Source: Galbula dea (lineage: Eukaryota; Chordata; Aves; Piciformes; Galbulidae). Taken from it: a DNA stretch of 64,000 bases. The translations under genes were made by a program, and so were the position numbers. This document shows, one piece after another, positions 13,439 through 24,445 of this stretch. Location of the stretch: assembly GCA_013399015.1 (NCBI GenBank), contig VWZX01010067.1:63139-127138 (forward strand). The letters run 5' to 3'. The stretch's first letter is position 1, and the number at the start of each line of letters is the position of its first letter. The notes below the pieces were generated by a model, which saw nothing but the letters and a program-made list of their open reading frames with translations, was not told the origin of the DNA and made no database searches.

Positions 13439-13479
13439 AACCTTAAAGGTCTCTTCCAGCCAAAAGGACTCTCTGATTA
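13439..13479 (+). repeat. CR1 3'-tail fragment overlapping the CYSLTR1 stop codon
   Basis: The text CCTTAAAGGTCTCTTCCAGC followed by CAAAAGGACTCTCTGATTA matches the last 40 bases of CR1 copies elsewhere in the window (34118-34157, 60585-60630). The terminal TTA at 13477-13479 is the complement of the CYSLTR1 TAA stop. Confidence 0.6.
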
Positions 13480-14529
13480 GGAAGGGGTCTCAGTTGCCTT
13501 TCCATTCTCCCTGTGGCTTTCCCCAAAGGGTTCCTCATCCTTCTCTTTCACTGAGAACTTCTTCCTGAAGGCTTGTGTTAGACTGGAGGAAGAAGCCTTC
13601 CTCAGGGTGGTAAGTCTCTTCCGAAAGTTGCCCCCCGAGAAGAAGTAGAGGAGTGGATCAAAGCAGCAGTTGGCAGCTGCCAAGGGGAGGGTCACCACCA
13701 CGGATTTCTGGAGGTATATGGCCTCCTGGCAGCTGGCATGAAGCCTCAGCACGTGGAGGTGGACAGTCCTTAGGACGTGGTAGGGGGTGAAGCTCACCAG
13801 GAAGGTGGCCGTCACGATGACGATCATCCAGACTGCCTTCTTGCGGTTGGCCTGGTTCTTCTTCAAGGAGTTCTTCAGCAAGGTCCTTATGATCATGGTG
13901 TAGCAGATAGTTATGACAATGAAAGGGAGAAGAAAACCCACAAAGAGGGCAATCAAATCCAGGATCACCACAACGTTTGTCTTCTGAGAGTCTTCAGGAG
14001 GTTCGAAACACTTGGTCTTGTTGCCGTGTTGGTAGGTCCCGTTGCGCAGGAAGGGAGCGCTCGTCAGGGTGACAAAGACCCAGATGCCAAAGCAGACAAA
14101 TTTGGCCTTCTTCTCTGTTACCAAGTGGAGGTTCTGGACTGGGAAAACGATGGCTATGCACCTGAAGAAGCTCATGGCAGTCATGAAGAAGATGCTGCAG
14201 TAGAGGTTGACGTACAAGGCGTAGGAGCTGACCCTGCAGAGGAAGTCGCTGAAGAACCAGTTCCCCTTGTGGACGTAGTAGATGACACGCAGGGGCAAGG
14301 TGCAGACACAGAGGAAGTCAGACACAGCAAGGTTCAGCATGTACACCTGGAAGGCTGTCTTCTGCCTGTAGGTCTTGATCAGGACGTAGAGCACGATGCC
14401 GTTGCCGACGAAGCCGGTGATGCTGATCATGGAGTAGAGCGTGGAGTAGACTCGGTTTCGGAAGTCGTCGATGGAGTGGTGGCAGGAGAAGTTGTGGGGC
14501 AGTCCTGTCATGTTGCCTGGCTGAGGCAT
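13477..14529 (-). CDS. CYSLTR1: Cysteinyl leukotriene receptor 1, complete coding exon
   Basis: The 350-residue class A GPCR is the plasma-membrane receptor for cysteinyl leukotrienes (LTD4 above LTC4). In mammals it couples mainly through Gq to calcium release in smooth muscle and leukocytes. Visible landmarks: N-glycosylation sites N6, N13, N163 and N170; GN in TM1 (N43); LAxxD in TM2 (D71); C98 in TM3, which should pair with C174 in ECL2; FRC at 122-124, the family's version of DRY; W150 in TM4; P202 and Y210 in TM5; FxxxPYH around 243-251 in TM6; DPLLY at 291-295 in TM7; then a Ser- and Lys-rich tail. TM1-TM3 match human CYSLTR1 almost residue for residue from memory, and CYSLTR2 much less well. 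Human length is about 337; the extra residues are in the tail. The start follows a splice-acceptor-like AG by 9 nt. The stop codon appears to lie in CR1-derived sequence. The identification is firm. Confidence 0.97.
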   Translation of the reverse strand: MPQPGNMTGLPHNFSCHHSIDDFRNRVYSTLYSMISITGFVGNGIVLYVLIKTYRQKTAFQVYMLNLAVSDFLCVCTLPLRVIYYVHKGNWFFSDFLCRVSSYALYVNLYCSIFFMTAMSFFRCIAIVFPVQNLHLVTEKKAKFVCFGIWVFVTLTSAPFLRNGTYQHGNKTKCFEPPEDSQKTNVVVILDLIALFVGFLLPFIVITICYTMIIRTLLKNSLKKNQANRKKAVWMIVIVTATFLVSFTPYHVLRTVHLHVLRLHASCQEAIYLQKSVVVTLPLAAANCCFDPLLYFFSGGNFRKRLTTLRKASSSSLTQAFRKKFSVKEKDEEPFGESHRENGKATETPS

Positions 14530-14551
14530 TGATCCTGCCTGGGGAGGAGGA
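14530..14551 (-). other. CYSLTR1: Probable splice acceptor just upstream of the CYSLTR1 ATG
   Basis: Read on the minus strand, a pyrimidine tract (CTCCTCCTCCCC) runs into AG at 14540-14539 and is followed by nine bases and the ATG. A second candidate AG lies about 20 nt further upstream after TTCATCCTT. The coding exon is therefore probably preceded by an intron in the 5' UTR, as is usual for receptors of this group. This is inferred from sequence only, without transcript evidence. Confidence 0.6.
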
Positions 14552-15003
14552 GTTTCAGGCCTAAGGATGAAGAACTCAGGTGAGATGGGTGAAGCAGCAG
14601 GTGAAAATAAAATGCCAGTGTTAGACAGGAGGAGAAACCTGTCAGGAGAGGACAGCTTGGAAGGGGTGCAGATCTGTGCAGAGCCCTCTTACTGTAACCA
14701 TCCACTAGGGCCACCTTCAAGGTGATGTGAAGAGGAGTCACATTCTCCTAAGTGCTCAGCACTGGCAGCATCCTCCTTCCAATCAACTACCAAAAAGCTC
14801 CAACTCCTCACCAACTAGAGGTAGCTAGGAGCAGAGAGGAACGATGGAGGTGGCAACAGCAGAAGCAGTTTAAAATACAAAGAGCAGATCTGGTCCCTAA
14901 TGACTGCTCAGTCCTGCCCCTCCACATCACCTGCCAGACCCTGCCACCCCCTGCTCCACCTCTACACCTGCCTGGGCAAGGAGAGATCACCACAGGAGAA
15001 AGT

Positions 15004-15150
15004 GATAGAATCAGAGCCATTTGGGTTGGAAAAGACCTTGAAGGTCATCCAGCCCAACCATCAACCTAACACTGCCAAGTCACCACCCTGGCCCTCAGCA
15101 CCCCATCTCCAGGGCTTTTGAAATCTCTCCACAAACAGTGACTCCACCAG
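15004..15150 (-). repeat. CR1
   Basis: GATAGAATCAGAGCCATTTG, then CCATCAACCTAACACTGCCA and the CTCCAGGGCTTTTGAAATCT segment. Lies in the proposed CYSLTR1 5' intron. Confidence 0.85.
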
Positions 15151-16704
15151 AAAGTTTATGACATGGTAAATGAAGACTGTTCAAATCAATAAATACATTT
15201 TAACACCCACCCCTCCCAAATCCTTGGCTCAGGTGGAAAGTGATTCCAAAAGCCAGAGCCTGCTCAGTCCATGACTTTTGGAGGACTACCACCTTTGGAG
15301 AAGGTCTCACCTACTCCATCTGACTAACTGGCACTGCCTGGGCAGAGGTACTGCAGCAGCAGCCAGCAGGTGGAGGGGGCTTGTGCCAAGGAGAACCAAA
15401 CCTCTTGGCCCAGAGACACCTCTGCTCTCAGGGTAACTCCTTAGCAAAGGGTTTGCTTTTGCACATTGCTTCCATTTACAAGGGCAGGTCCAGGGCTCTC
15501 CAGAGCAGTCAGACCCTAGAGCCAGGGAGGGTTTTTGGATCATCTCAGCCTGTTTGTGGTGACACTTTATCATCTCCTTTTTGTAGTAGAGTGCAGTCTA
15601 ATTTGGGTTGTCCTAATAGAAAGCAAGACAAAAACTCCACACACTTCCATATTTGTTTTCTCTCCATTCATTTACAATTTCTTATGGTTCAAACAGAATC
15701 TCACTCAGGCTGAGACCATGAAAACCTTGATAGTTAGAACTGCAGGACAGGGGCAGGTTGAAACTCCAGGACTTAAGAGAAACAGTGCTGAAAGCAACAG
15801 CTGAGACAAGATCAGCTAGGAGAAGCTACACCATGTATGTGCTCAAAACTGATGTTAAACTGTATCAATCTGCACCCATAAAAATGCTCTGGCAGCATTA
15901 GAGTCTCTGCCTGTCTCCAGGATTTCCTGGGAATTCAGAACCTCTCTGAGATGCTCAAAGCTTCCAGGATTCAGTCAAGTTTCCCTGGGGGTTTGGAGTC
16001 CCCAAGCAACCCTTTGATTATGTGTGACTAACTCTCAGCAGGTATCAGGGAGGTGGCACAGACAGGAGAGGAGACAAAACCTGACAGGACAGAATAGTTT
16101 TTCCCCTCCTTGGGCTCTTTGTGGACACATTGTGAGCAACCAACTCTGTGACCACAGAGAGGTCTCTAGGCAGAAGAAGGAGCCAAGACTCTGCATGGCT
16201 CTGTCAACAGCTACAGAGATCAGGACTTTGGACATCACCACTTAACAGCTGTCCTTAGCTGGCATAAATGAATCTTATCTAGCAATGCTCCTCGCAGACA
16301 ACCTGTTGACCAGGAAGAGGCAGTGAGTTCACAGCCATGTCCTCTCCTTGCCCCACAGATGCCAGGTTCTGGCAGAACTCAGACCTCAGCCCCAAGCTTG
16401 GGCGAGTCTGGGCTCCTCACACTCTCACAATGGAGAGCCCAGAGTGGGTCTGACTACCACCAGACATCACTCCCACAAGCTTCTCATGGCTCCAGCCACC
16501 CTTCTTTTGTGAGGACCAGCCAAGAACACAGAGCTGCTGCCCTGGTGGAGCAGTGAGAGGAGAGCAAGCCCTGGGAGAGGCTCAGATCCAGCCTTCACCC
16601 CACACCACTGTCATCCTCGCTTGCCTGAGGGCTTCACTTCGGGCTTGAGGGTCAAGTTAGGAAAAGAGCAGCTTAGATCTCCTGCCTAAGGGAGAACCAA
16701 GAAC

Positions 16705-16765
16705 CACAGAATCCAGGTTGGAAGAGACCTCAAGGAGCACTTGATGCAACCTTTCTTGGGAAAAG
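16705..16765 (-). repeat. Short CR1-like 3' fragment
   Basis: CACAGAATCCAGGTTGGAAG and AGACCTCAAGGAG resemble the start of antisense CR1 tails. Short and diverged. Confidence 0.45.
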
Positions 16766-17139
16766 CACAGTTTAGATCATTACTAGATACTGGTAAATGT
16801 CTCAACCTATTGTTTGCTCATTAGATAAACTTCCTCATTTAACCTCTGTGCTTGTTTTTGCACTTTGCTGAAGTGCCATGGAGCTTTTAAAAGAGTGATA
16901 GAAACTGTTTACCTCTTTTAGGGATGAAAATTCAGCCCTTCAGCTTCTGCTCTTAAAGACCTTAGCAGAGAGTGTGAACAACCAGAGGAGGTGTTTGTCC
17001 AGAAGACAACTAAATCCTCTTCTCTACTGTGATTGAATCAGAATTTAAAGAGCCTTTTGTAAGCAAAGGGAAAACTGATGATTGCAAGACTGAAGTAAAT
17101 GCTAAGTGCTTAGAGCTCCACACCTTGAAGTGTGTCCTC

Positions 17140-17252
17140 TTCTCTGGAGAGATTCCCAAGGCAGCTGGAGGTGATCCTGGGCAAGCTGCTGGGGGTGCCC
17201 CTGCTGGAACAGGGGGTTTGGATTAGATGCTCCCCAGAGGTTCCCCAAAACA
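17140..17252 (+). repeat. CR1 fragment, 'ccagcaggggcaccc' subfamily
   Basis: The reverse complement of the subfamily signature: CCCAAGGCAGCTGGAGGTGA, GGGCAAGCTGCTGGGGGTGC and a GATTAGATGCTCCCCAGAGG end. Confidence 0.8.
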
Positions 17253-17819
17253 TTATGTTCTTGCTGAGGGTTTGGACCAGGTTTGCATCACAAATGGAAG
17301 GCAGATATCACTTCTGCCACTTTGTCCTTTGTGGGATTGCAGTTCATTGAACCATTTATTTGTGTGCTGACAGAATTAGCTCACTAGGAATGTGGATAGA
17401 TGGGTGGCTGGGAACAGCATCCCAAAATAAGGCAAACTCTCACCAGCTGAGCACTGTTTTGGTCGTTTCACAGTCTCAAGAAGCACATCTAGATTTATAG
17501 CTGATGATAAATGGACTAGACTAAATTTAAGCATACAATTAAGAAGTATGTGACCAAAGAAGATGCTCCTGTTTGTTTCAAGCTCAGGGGTAAAGCATGA
17601 CCTAAGCCAAGACCACTCCCAGCCCTGACACAGGATGAATTTAGGGTTTGGTGGAAGAGGAATTGCCTCCTAACTGCTTGAAACACCCCCAAACACAACC
17701 TCCCTTCGGCAGAAGGAACAAGGTTTGCTCTTAGAAAGAGGAACACAAGGAACAACAGACGCAAGAAGAAGCAGCAGCCGCTAATTAAGCGCCCAGCTCA
17801 TTAACAAGGTATGACCGAG

Positions 17820-18060
17820 CTCCGCCGCTACCGAGAGCTCAGGACCCAGCGGTAGAGCCCCCAGCACAACCCCCTCCGAGCCAGACTGTCCCCCGCCTCC
17901 CTCCAGAGAGAACACAATGAGGACTCACCGGAGCCGAACGGGACCGGAGCTCTGCCGGGAGCAAGTCCCCGGAGCCAGCCCTTAAACCGGGCGCGTCCCT
18001 CCCGGCCACGCCCCCGGCCACGCCCTGCCCGGGCTGGACCAGCAGCATCAGGGACCCAGG
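17820..18060 (-). promoter_or_regulatory. CYSLTR1: CpG-rich promoter region, probable CYSLTR1 promoter
   Basis: This is the densest CpG cluster near the gene. On the minus strand it holds two GGGCGTGGCC-type GC boxes (SP/KLF sites; plus-strand 18004-18025). A weak TATA-like GTTTAAGG (plus-strand 17981-17988) lies about 50 nt before the donor at 17928. Sequence on both sides is ordinary, CpG-poor DNA. The cluster could also fire in the plus direction, but I see no plus-strand exon leaving it. Confidence 0.55.
17929..17980 (-). other. CYSLTR1: Probable 5' noncoding exon 1 of CYSLTR1
   Basis: On the minus strand a perfect-looking splice donor, CCG|GTGAGT, begins at 17928. It closes a short GC-rich exon whose 5' end is not defined, probably between 17955 and 17980 judging from the promoter elements just upstream. 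The only coding exon downstream on the same strand is CYSLTR1, 3.4 kb away with a good acceptor in front of its ATG. The simplest reading is a noncoding first exon. Transcript data would be needed to prove the link. Confidence 0.55.
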
Positions 18061-18107
18061 GGAAGGGAAGGGACCCTCTGGATCCCCAGCCAGTCTGTTG
18101 ATCGGAG

Positions 18108-18345
18108 AATCATAGAATCCTTGAGGTTGGAAAAGACCTCCGAGATCAACAACCTACCACCCCCATGCCACTAACCCATGGCCCTCAGCACCACATCTTC
18201 ATGTCTTCTGAACCCCTCCAGGGATGGTGACACCACCACAGCCCTGGGCAGCCTGGGCCAATGCCTAACAACTCCTTCTGTGAACGAATTTTTCCTGATG
18301 GACCTAAACTGGACCTCCATCAGGCTGGGATGGCAGCACATCCCA
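18108..18345 (-). repeat. CR1
   Basis: AATCATAGAATCCTTGAGGT through CCATGGCCCTCAGCACCACA and CCCTGGGCAGCCTGGGCCAA. It sits 50 nt upstream of the CYSLTR1 CpG promoter. Confidence 0.9.
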
Positions 18346-19017
18346 TGCTGTTATTTAGGTGTGCTCGGTGTAGGAAGGAAATGTTCTCACTCAAGGGCTT
18401 GCTCTCCCCAGTTGGCATGGGTGAAATCCCACCACAGCATAAGGGGCTGGGGAGAGATGGAGCAGATGGGAAGGAAGGCCTGTGAGGAGGAGGAGGAGAG
18501 TGGTTACCTCCAGCCCTGCCTCCCACAGAAGCCCCTTTGGACCCCAATGACCCTGCGTGTAGGTCAGCATGGCCCATGGCTCTTTCTAGAAGTAAGGTTT
18601 CAGTGCAAGCATCACCCATGAAGTTCCTCCAGCTCTTTGCTTTCTTGTAGGCATCTTCTACATCTTCACATTGGGTAATGATGTTTAGAAACCCCCTTCA
18701 GATGGTTGGGCAGGGATGTCCAGGCTCCAGAGCTCCCCAAACCCTCCTCTTCTCACCAACAGGGAGTAGATCCCGGTTCACTGTCACCTGAGGGAGCACC
18801 AGAGCCTTGGCCTGGGGCAGAGAATATGGCCCCAAGGCAGGGAGATGGCACCCAAGAGCTGTGCTGGGAGAGCTGGAAGGGTGCAGAGCTGAGCAGTCAC
18901 TTGGGGAAAGCTGCTGGGACCTCAGACCTTCCCAATAAATGGTTTAGTATGGAATAAATTCTTGACAATCTCCCAGGAGCCACCTGGCCACAGGTTAGGA
19001 ACAGTCAGATCCCAGGA

Positions 19018-19160
19018 TAATTCAGGCTGGACCTGACCTCAGGAGATCTCTAGCCCAACCTCCTGCTCAAACCAGGTCAGGCCAAGTTGCTCAGGGATTT
19101 ATTCAACCTGGTCTTGAAGATTTTCCAAGGATGGAGGTCTGAGGGCCTCCAAGGACAACC
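19018..19160 (-). repeat. CR1-like fragment, old
   Basis: AATTCAGGCTGGACCTGACC, CCCAACCTCCTGCTCAAACC and GTTGCTCAGGGATTTATTCA match a diverged CR1 consensus. The right edge is uncertain. Confidence 0.55.
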
Positions 19161-19325
19161 ACCTGCCACATCCTGCACTGTGAACTGGTTCTGTAGCTTG
19201 TTTGAGCTGTGTTCCCCATGTTGGTCTTGCTGCATTCTGCCATTCCTTCTGCATTTGTGGTGCCTTTTTTTGTGTTGTTCCTTCTGCTTTTTTCAGCTCA
19301 GTTTTGTTATTCCTTCTCCTTTTTG

Positions 19326-19340
19326 TTTTTTTTTTTTTTT
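19326..19340. repeat. Poly-T run in a pyrimidine-rich stretch
   Basis: Fifteen T residues inside a T/C-rich region (19240-19385). Confidence 0.85.
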
Positions 19341-21208
19341 CCCTTTCCTGTTCCTTCTTATCTTTTTCTGCCTTTCACTCTCAACAGGAATGTTTCTAGT
19401 TGCAAGGTCAGACAGAGGCTGGAGAGGGGTTGAGGAAGCTGCTGCTGATCCAGATGTGCTGGCAGAAGATCCAGAGGCTTTCAGCATGGGAAGCATTTCC
19501 TCACTAGGCTCCTAGGAGGAGGTCAAACTGCAGGTCTGCTACAACAGGGCCAGGAAGACACATGGTATTTGATGAGGTCTAGGCATGATAGCCAGGGGCA
19601 GGTCTGGATTACCTGCAGCACTCTGAGGAGCTGGATGGAACCAGTTGTCCTCTGGGATGGGTGGCTGGGGGGTGGCTGACCTTGACACCTCCACACACCA
19701 CGGGGACCTCTGTGCTCCAGGGAAAGGCTGGACCCATGGCACACAGAGCTGGCACCTCGAGAGAGATGGGGTCCACCCATCCATAGGAGGCCAATGAAGC
19801 TCCTCATTCCCCTCATCTCTGTGGGAGATGAATGGAGCTGAGGAACTTTCTGTGAAGAAAACCTCTGTCCTTGTCCCTCAGATCATGAAGCTGTTGATCA
19901 TATCCTACTGCAGATGTAGCTGCTGTGGAAATGAGGGCTGGGAGAAGATGCAAAGCTGGGTGAGGAGGTGGAGCATCTTCAGCCCTGTCTCTAGTTGGTG
20001 TTTTTTGGAATAAAGCAGTTGTTCTTCTGAAAGAAATGAAATCAATTACCACCAGAAGTGGAAGAAGAGAAGGTCTGTGTGGTTTCTACCAAACATGCCA
20101 ACGAGAAGGTGAGTTTGTGCTGTCTTTTCTGAGAACTGGAGCAGAGCATGTGGCCCCCTCCACAGAGGTACTGCTATGGCTATGGGGCTGCCCACACTGC
20201 CTCAGCCTTACCCTGGGGTGCTGCAGCCAAAATGCTTCATGGTGCACATCCACTCTCCCCTAGGCTGACCCACACCTGGCTTTGGAGGGCTCTTTGGGAT
20301 AGGGAGCAGTAATTTCAGGGTCTTCTGCCAGGAGGAATTTCATCAGGTAAAGCTTTTAGAGACCCTTCAACCTGCTCTGATCCTTTCACCTGGTGTCAAA
20401 TGAAAGGATGGGCTTGTTGGGCCAAAACTCCAGCCAAGGACCCAGAGACATCATTTTGCTGTGGTTTGGTTGGTGAAGGACCTCAGCAAGGCACCATGGT
20501 GACCCATTGATTGCTCTCTGTGTCCACGTGTGGCTGACCAGGGTAAGGTTTGAATTTGGAGCTTTCTATGGGAATGATGGGATTGGCTTCACCAGCTGCT
20601 GAACATCTCCAGGTCTTGCTGTCTTCAGTGACAGGTAGACAGGTGATGCAGGTTGGCATCCTGAGTCCCTGGCCTTGGAAAAGAAGAGAGTTAAAGAAAT
20701 CATGAAGACTTCTGGACTGGGTTTCCTTGGGCTTCTTCTGGTCTACCATGTCAACAGTAACAAAGAGAACAATCACTCTGCTAGAAGATCTGTCCTGATA
20801 GAGACAACTGCTGCTGTTTCTTCCTGTTTTGTTCATGTAACAAATGAGTCCTTCAGGAGATGGGTGAGATGTGGCTTTCCTCAAGCGGTGTCTTATGTCA
20901 CAAGCCACACTGCAGACATGCCACTCAAGGAATGTGACATGTTCAGTGTCCCTTTGGGGATAACATCTTCTTAGGCAAAGGCAGCAGAATGGGTTTCTGT
21001 TCCTGGAGGTTTGACCTATCTATCAGGAGCTGGGAAATGATCTTAATTCTGCTGGGTTGGTTACAACTGGTGGCTCACAACCATCCCATGCTACACTGCA
21101 GGCTTGGGGCAGAGTGGTTGGAAAGCTGCTGGTGGAAAAGGACATGGTGCTGTTGGTTGACTGCAGCTGAAGATGAGGCAGCAGAGTGCTCAGGTGGCCA
21201 AGAAGCCA

Positions 21209-21722
21209 ACAGCATCCTGGCTTGGATCAGAACTAGCGTGGCAGCAGGAGTAAGACAGGGATTGTCCTCCTGGGCTGGGCACTGGGGAGGCCACAGCTCC
21301 AATCCTGGGGTCAGGTTTGGGCTCCTCACTCCAAGAAGGACACTGAGGTGCTGGAGTGTGTCCAGAGAAGGGCAAGGAAGCTGGGGAAGGGTCTGGAGCA
21401 CAAGTGCTGTGAGGAGCAGCTGAGGGAACTGGGCTTGGTTAACCTGGAGAAGAGGAGGCTCAGGGGAGACCTTCTCACTCCCTGCAGCTCCCTGAGAGGA
21501 GGCTGGAGCCAGCTGGGGCTTGGGCTCTTCTCCCACGGAACAAGTGACAGGAGGAGAGGAAACAGCCTCAAGATGCACCAGCGGAGGTTTAGGTTGGCCA
21601 TGAGGAACAATTTCTTCCCTGAAGGAGTGGCTAAGCATTGGCCCAGGCTGTGGTGGGGTCACCAGCCCTGGAGGGGTTTGAAAGCCCTGGAGCTGTGGTG
21701 CTAAGGCCATGGGTTAGTGGTG
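21209..21722 (+). repeat. CR1, about 510 bp
   Basis: ATCCTGGCTTGGATCAGAAC starts in the CR1 body; the GGTGCTGGAGTGTGTCCAGA and CCTGGAGAAGAGGAGGCTCA blocks follow, ending GGCCATGGGTTAGTGGTG without the tail. Open frames here on either strand are CR1-derived. Confidence 0.9.
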
Positions 21723-22337
21723 CCCTGTTTTGTTTTGCTCTGTGTCCCCCCCCACTCCCCAACACTAAAGTAGGATTTGGATTCTCTGAAGTTTACTCTT
21801 TGACAGCAGAGGTTTCTGCTTACATCAACTACTGGTTTTTTTCCTGGAAGAGAAGAAAACAAACTTATTTCTGGAAAATCCAACACTACAAAAGGAAACA
21901 TCTCTCATGGGGAAATGTTGCTTTAATTGTCCTTTGTTTAAACTAAACCTCCAGAAAAAAAAATCCAGAAATAACATTGTGCAAGTTGTCTTTCTCTTCT
22001 TGGGAAAGGTATGGAATGAAGAGCATCCAAACAGCTGAATTGTTGGCATCAGAATGGTTTTAGGGCTTGGATCACTTGGAAAACTGTAAAATACCTAAAC
22101 TGAAAGGTAAACTCCTGTGTGTTAGTGGCTCAGCACTGAGAAGAGAGGCACTTGGTAATTAGCTGAACTTCTGATTATCTCCTGCCTCGTTTGGGCTGTG
22201 TTGGGTATTTGAGGATAGTTATCTAGCACACCACGTAAGTCAAGAAGGTTATCAGAGAACATCAGAGATCACCTCCTCATTTGCCAAAGCTGGGGGCAAG
22301 CCACAGTCTTAACCTAGAAAGACACCAGGAACACAAA

Positions 22338-22416
22338 GATATGGTGTGGGGATGGACTAGGTGACCTTTAAAGGTCCCTTCCTACCCAGAACCTTCCCTG
22401 GTTCTATGATTATAAG
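22338..22416 (+). repeat. CR1 3' end
   Basis: GGATGGACTAGGTGACCTTT, AAAGGTCCCTTCCTACCCAG and the tail GGTTCTATGATTATA. Confidence 0.75.
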
Positions 22417-22671
22417 CTGTTTACCAAGAGAAAACTCATTCTTCAACTCCTCCACCTGAACTAGGAGGACAGCCCCTGGCAAACAGCCTGCTGTGCCTGG
22501 AAGCTCTGCACACAAAGGTTAGTTTGCCCAGCTGTAGATGCTGGGAAGAGAAGGCAGTTGTCTCCCCTCAATGTAGGTCACTACACGACCAGGCCAGTCA
22601 TCAGCAGGAAGAGGTGTTGCAAGCATCCTGCTTGGCTCAAGCATGGGCTTGGGGAAAGGACATGGGACCAG

Positions 22672-22855
22672 AGCCATGGTGCCTGGGCTGGGGTGACCTC
22701 ACCTTGAGTGTTGTCTGCAGTTTTGGGCACCAGAATATAGGAGGGACATGAAGCTGTTGGAGAGCATCCAGAGGAGAGCCACAAAGAGGGTGAAGGGTCT
22801 AGAGAACAAGGCACATGAGGAGTGGCTAAAGTCACTTGGTTTGTTCATCCTGTGA
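22672..22855 (+). repeat. CR1 body fragment
   Basis: GCAGTTTTGGGCACCAGAAT, GAGAGCATCCAGAGGAGAGC and ACAAAGAGGGTGAAGGGTCT are CR1 body text without the 3' end. Confidence 0.8.
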
Positions 22856-22933
22856 CACTGGGCACTCACCATCTGTGTCCACTGGAAGTGGTCTCTGCTG
22901 CTTCCCTGGATGCTTTAACTGGCTCTTGCCACA

Positions 22934-23140
22934 CAGAATCATAATGGTTGGAGAAGACCAACTCAGTGAGATCATCAGCTCCAACCACCCACCCAGCACC
23001 TCCATGCTCACCACTAAACAATGTCCCAAGCACCACATCTACATGTTCTTTGAACTCTTCCAGGGATGGTGATTCCAACAGCTCCCTGGGCAGCCTGGGC
23101 CAATGCCTGATAACCTTCTTGATGCTTTCTGTGACAGACT
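22934..23140 (-). repeat. CR1
   Basis: CACAGAATCATAATGGTTGG, CCACCCACCCAGCACCTCCA and GGGCAGCCTGGGCCAATGCC. Inverted relative to the neighbour at 22672-22855. Confidence 0.85.
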
Positions 23141-24227
23141 TAAACAAAGAGAGCAGTTAACATCCTGCTTCCACAGCTTCTGGGCCTGATCTCAACTTGT
23201 GACAGCTCTGGAAGAGAGAAGAGCTCCACTCTTCTGTGCAAAGAACATCTTATTTCATCTGAGGCTGATATCCCTTGATTTCTGGACTCTATTTAGGTCA
23301 CATGAATAATCTGTATTAGGAGGATGATGCTGTCACTAACTGATTCAAACCAGGAAGGTCTCATGTCCATGTCTGATCACTGATGGCCATCCTTGGAGCT
23401 CAGCACTCCCGTGCTTCTAAAGTCAGCAAAGGCACAAATTGGCACTGCTAGCAGCTGGACCTTGCATGAAGGGGAAGAGAAATGAGATCTTAAAAGGGTA
23501 TAATTAAAGAAGAGAAACAAACCCATCCTGGTAAAAGCCTAACAAAGCTCTTGGAGGAAGGAGGAAGCAACGCCGACACCTAAACACGCACCTCCGGGCC
23601 TCTGCAGGGGTCAGCAAGGGGAATGTCAGGAGAGCTCATGCCAGCCCAGAGAGAAAATGGCCAAGAACAATCAACTCTGAAGAGGAAAAAGCCAGCCCTG
23701 CAGCACACCATGGCAATGAAGCAAGAGGGGAGGAGATGCAATTATCTTATGAGAATTGGAGTCAACAAAAATCGAGACATCCGGTGTGAGAATGGTAAAT
23801 GCAGATCAGCAGATATGCAAAGGGACTGGCTCAGAAGCACCAGAGGAAAGAACAGAAATAACTGTTGACATTTCCTGTTCTGAGCCTTTGAGTGCCCAGC
23901 TCATTGGTTGCTTGGGTTTGCCTCTTTTGGGTTTTGGGTGTTTGGTATTCTTTTTTCCTCTTCTTGTTGATTTAAACCAAGAAATGTCAAGAGAAAAGCC
24001 CCTGGTGAATGATGACATTGGCCTGTAAGCTCTTTGTTCAAATCTGAGGTGGAGATAAGGGCACCTCACCTATCAGGAATCCATCAGAAGATGCTCTTAC
24101 AGCTAACCAGTGTCCTCCTACCCCTCTTTTGTCTTTCTGCTTCTAGAGCTAGATTGTGGAAGATATCACCAGGAAGTTTTATGACATAGCAGACGTTTGG
24201 GCTTTAACAGTTACATCCTCTTCACAG

Positions 24228-24445
24228 AGTCCCAGCATGGTGGGGGTTGGAAGGGAGCTCTGGGGATCATCCAGCCCAACCCCCTGCTCCAGCAGGGTCA
24301 CCCACAGCAGCTTGCCCAGGATCACCTCCAGCTGCCTTGGCAATCTCTCCACACAAGGAGACTCCACGACCTCTCTGGGCAGCCCGGGCCAGGGCTCTGG
24401 TAACCTCACACCAAACAAGTTCCTCCTCATGCTAAGCTAGATCTT
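24228..24445 (-). repeat. CR1, 'ccagcaggggcaccc' subfamily
   Basis: CAGCATGGTGGGGGTTGGAA through CCCTGCTCCAGCAGGGTCAC and ACAAGTTCCTCCTCATGCTA. The sequence to about 24750 may be further, diverged CR1 body. Confidence 0.9.

Larger units (their letters stand above)
14539..17928 (-). other. CYSLTR1: Probable 5' UTR intron of CYSLTR1
   Basis: This is the stretch between the proposed donor (17928) and the acceptor (14539). It contains three CR1 fragments (15004-15150, 16705-16765, 17140-17252) and otherwise unique, CpG-poor sequence. No open frame in it looks like a protein I recognise. Confidence 0.5.

Noticed and set aside
13777..14532. 251-codon plus-strand open frame over CYSLTR1
   Set aside because: It is the antisense shadow of the conserved CYSLTR1 coding exon, with acidic low-complexity composition and no family match.
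20483..20908. 141-codon minus-strand frame in unique sequence
   Set aside because: Not recognised and without splice signals or codon-conservation evidence; cannot be called a gene from one sequence.
21075..21710. 211-codon minus-strand open frame
   Set aside because: Most of it is the reverse of the CR1 at 21209-21722; the same peptide text recurs at other CR1 copies (34919-35206, 62876-63121).
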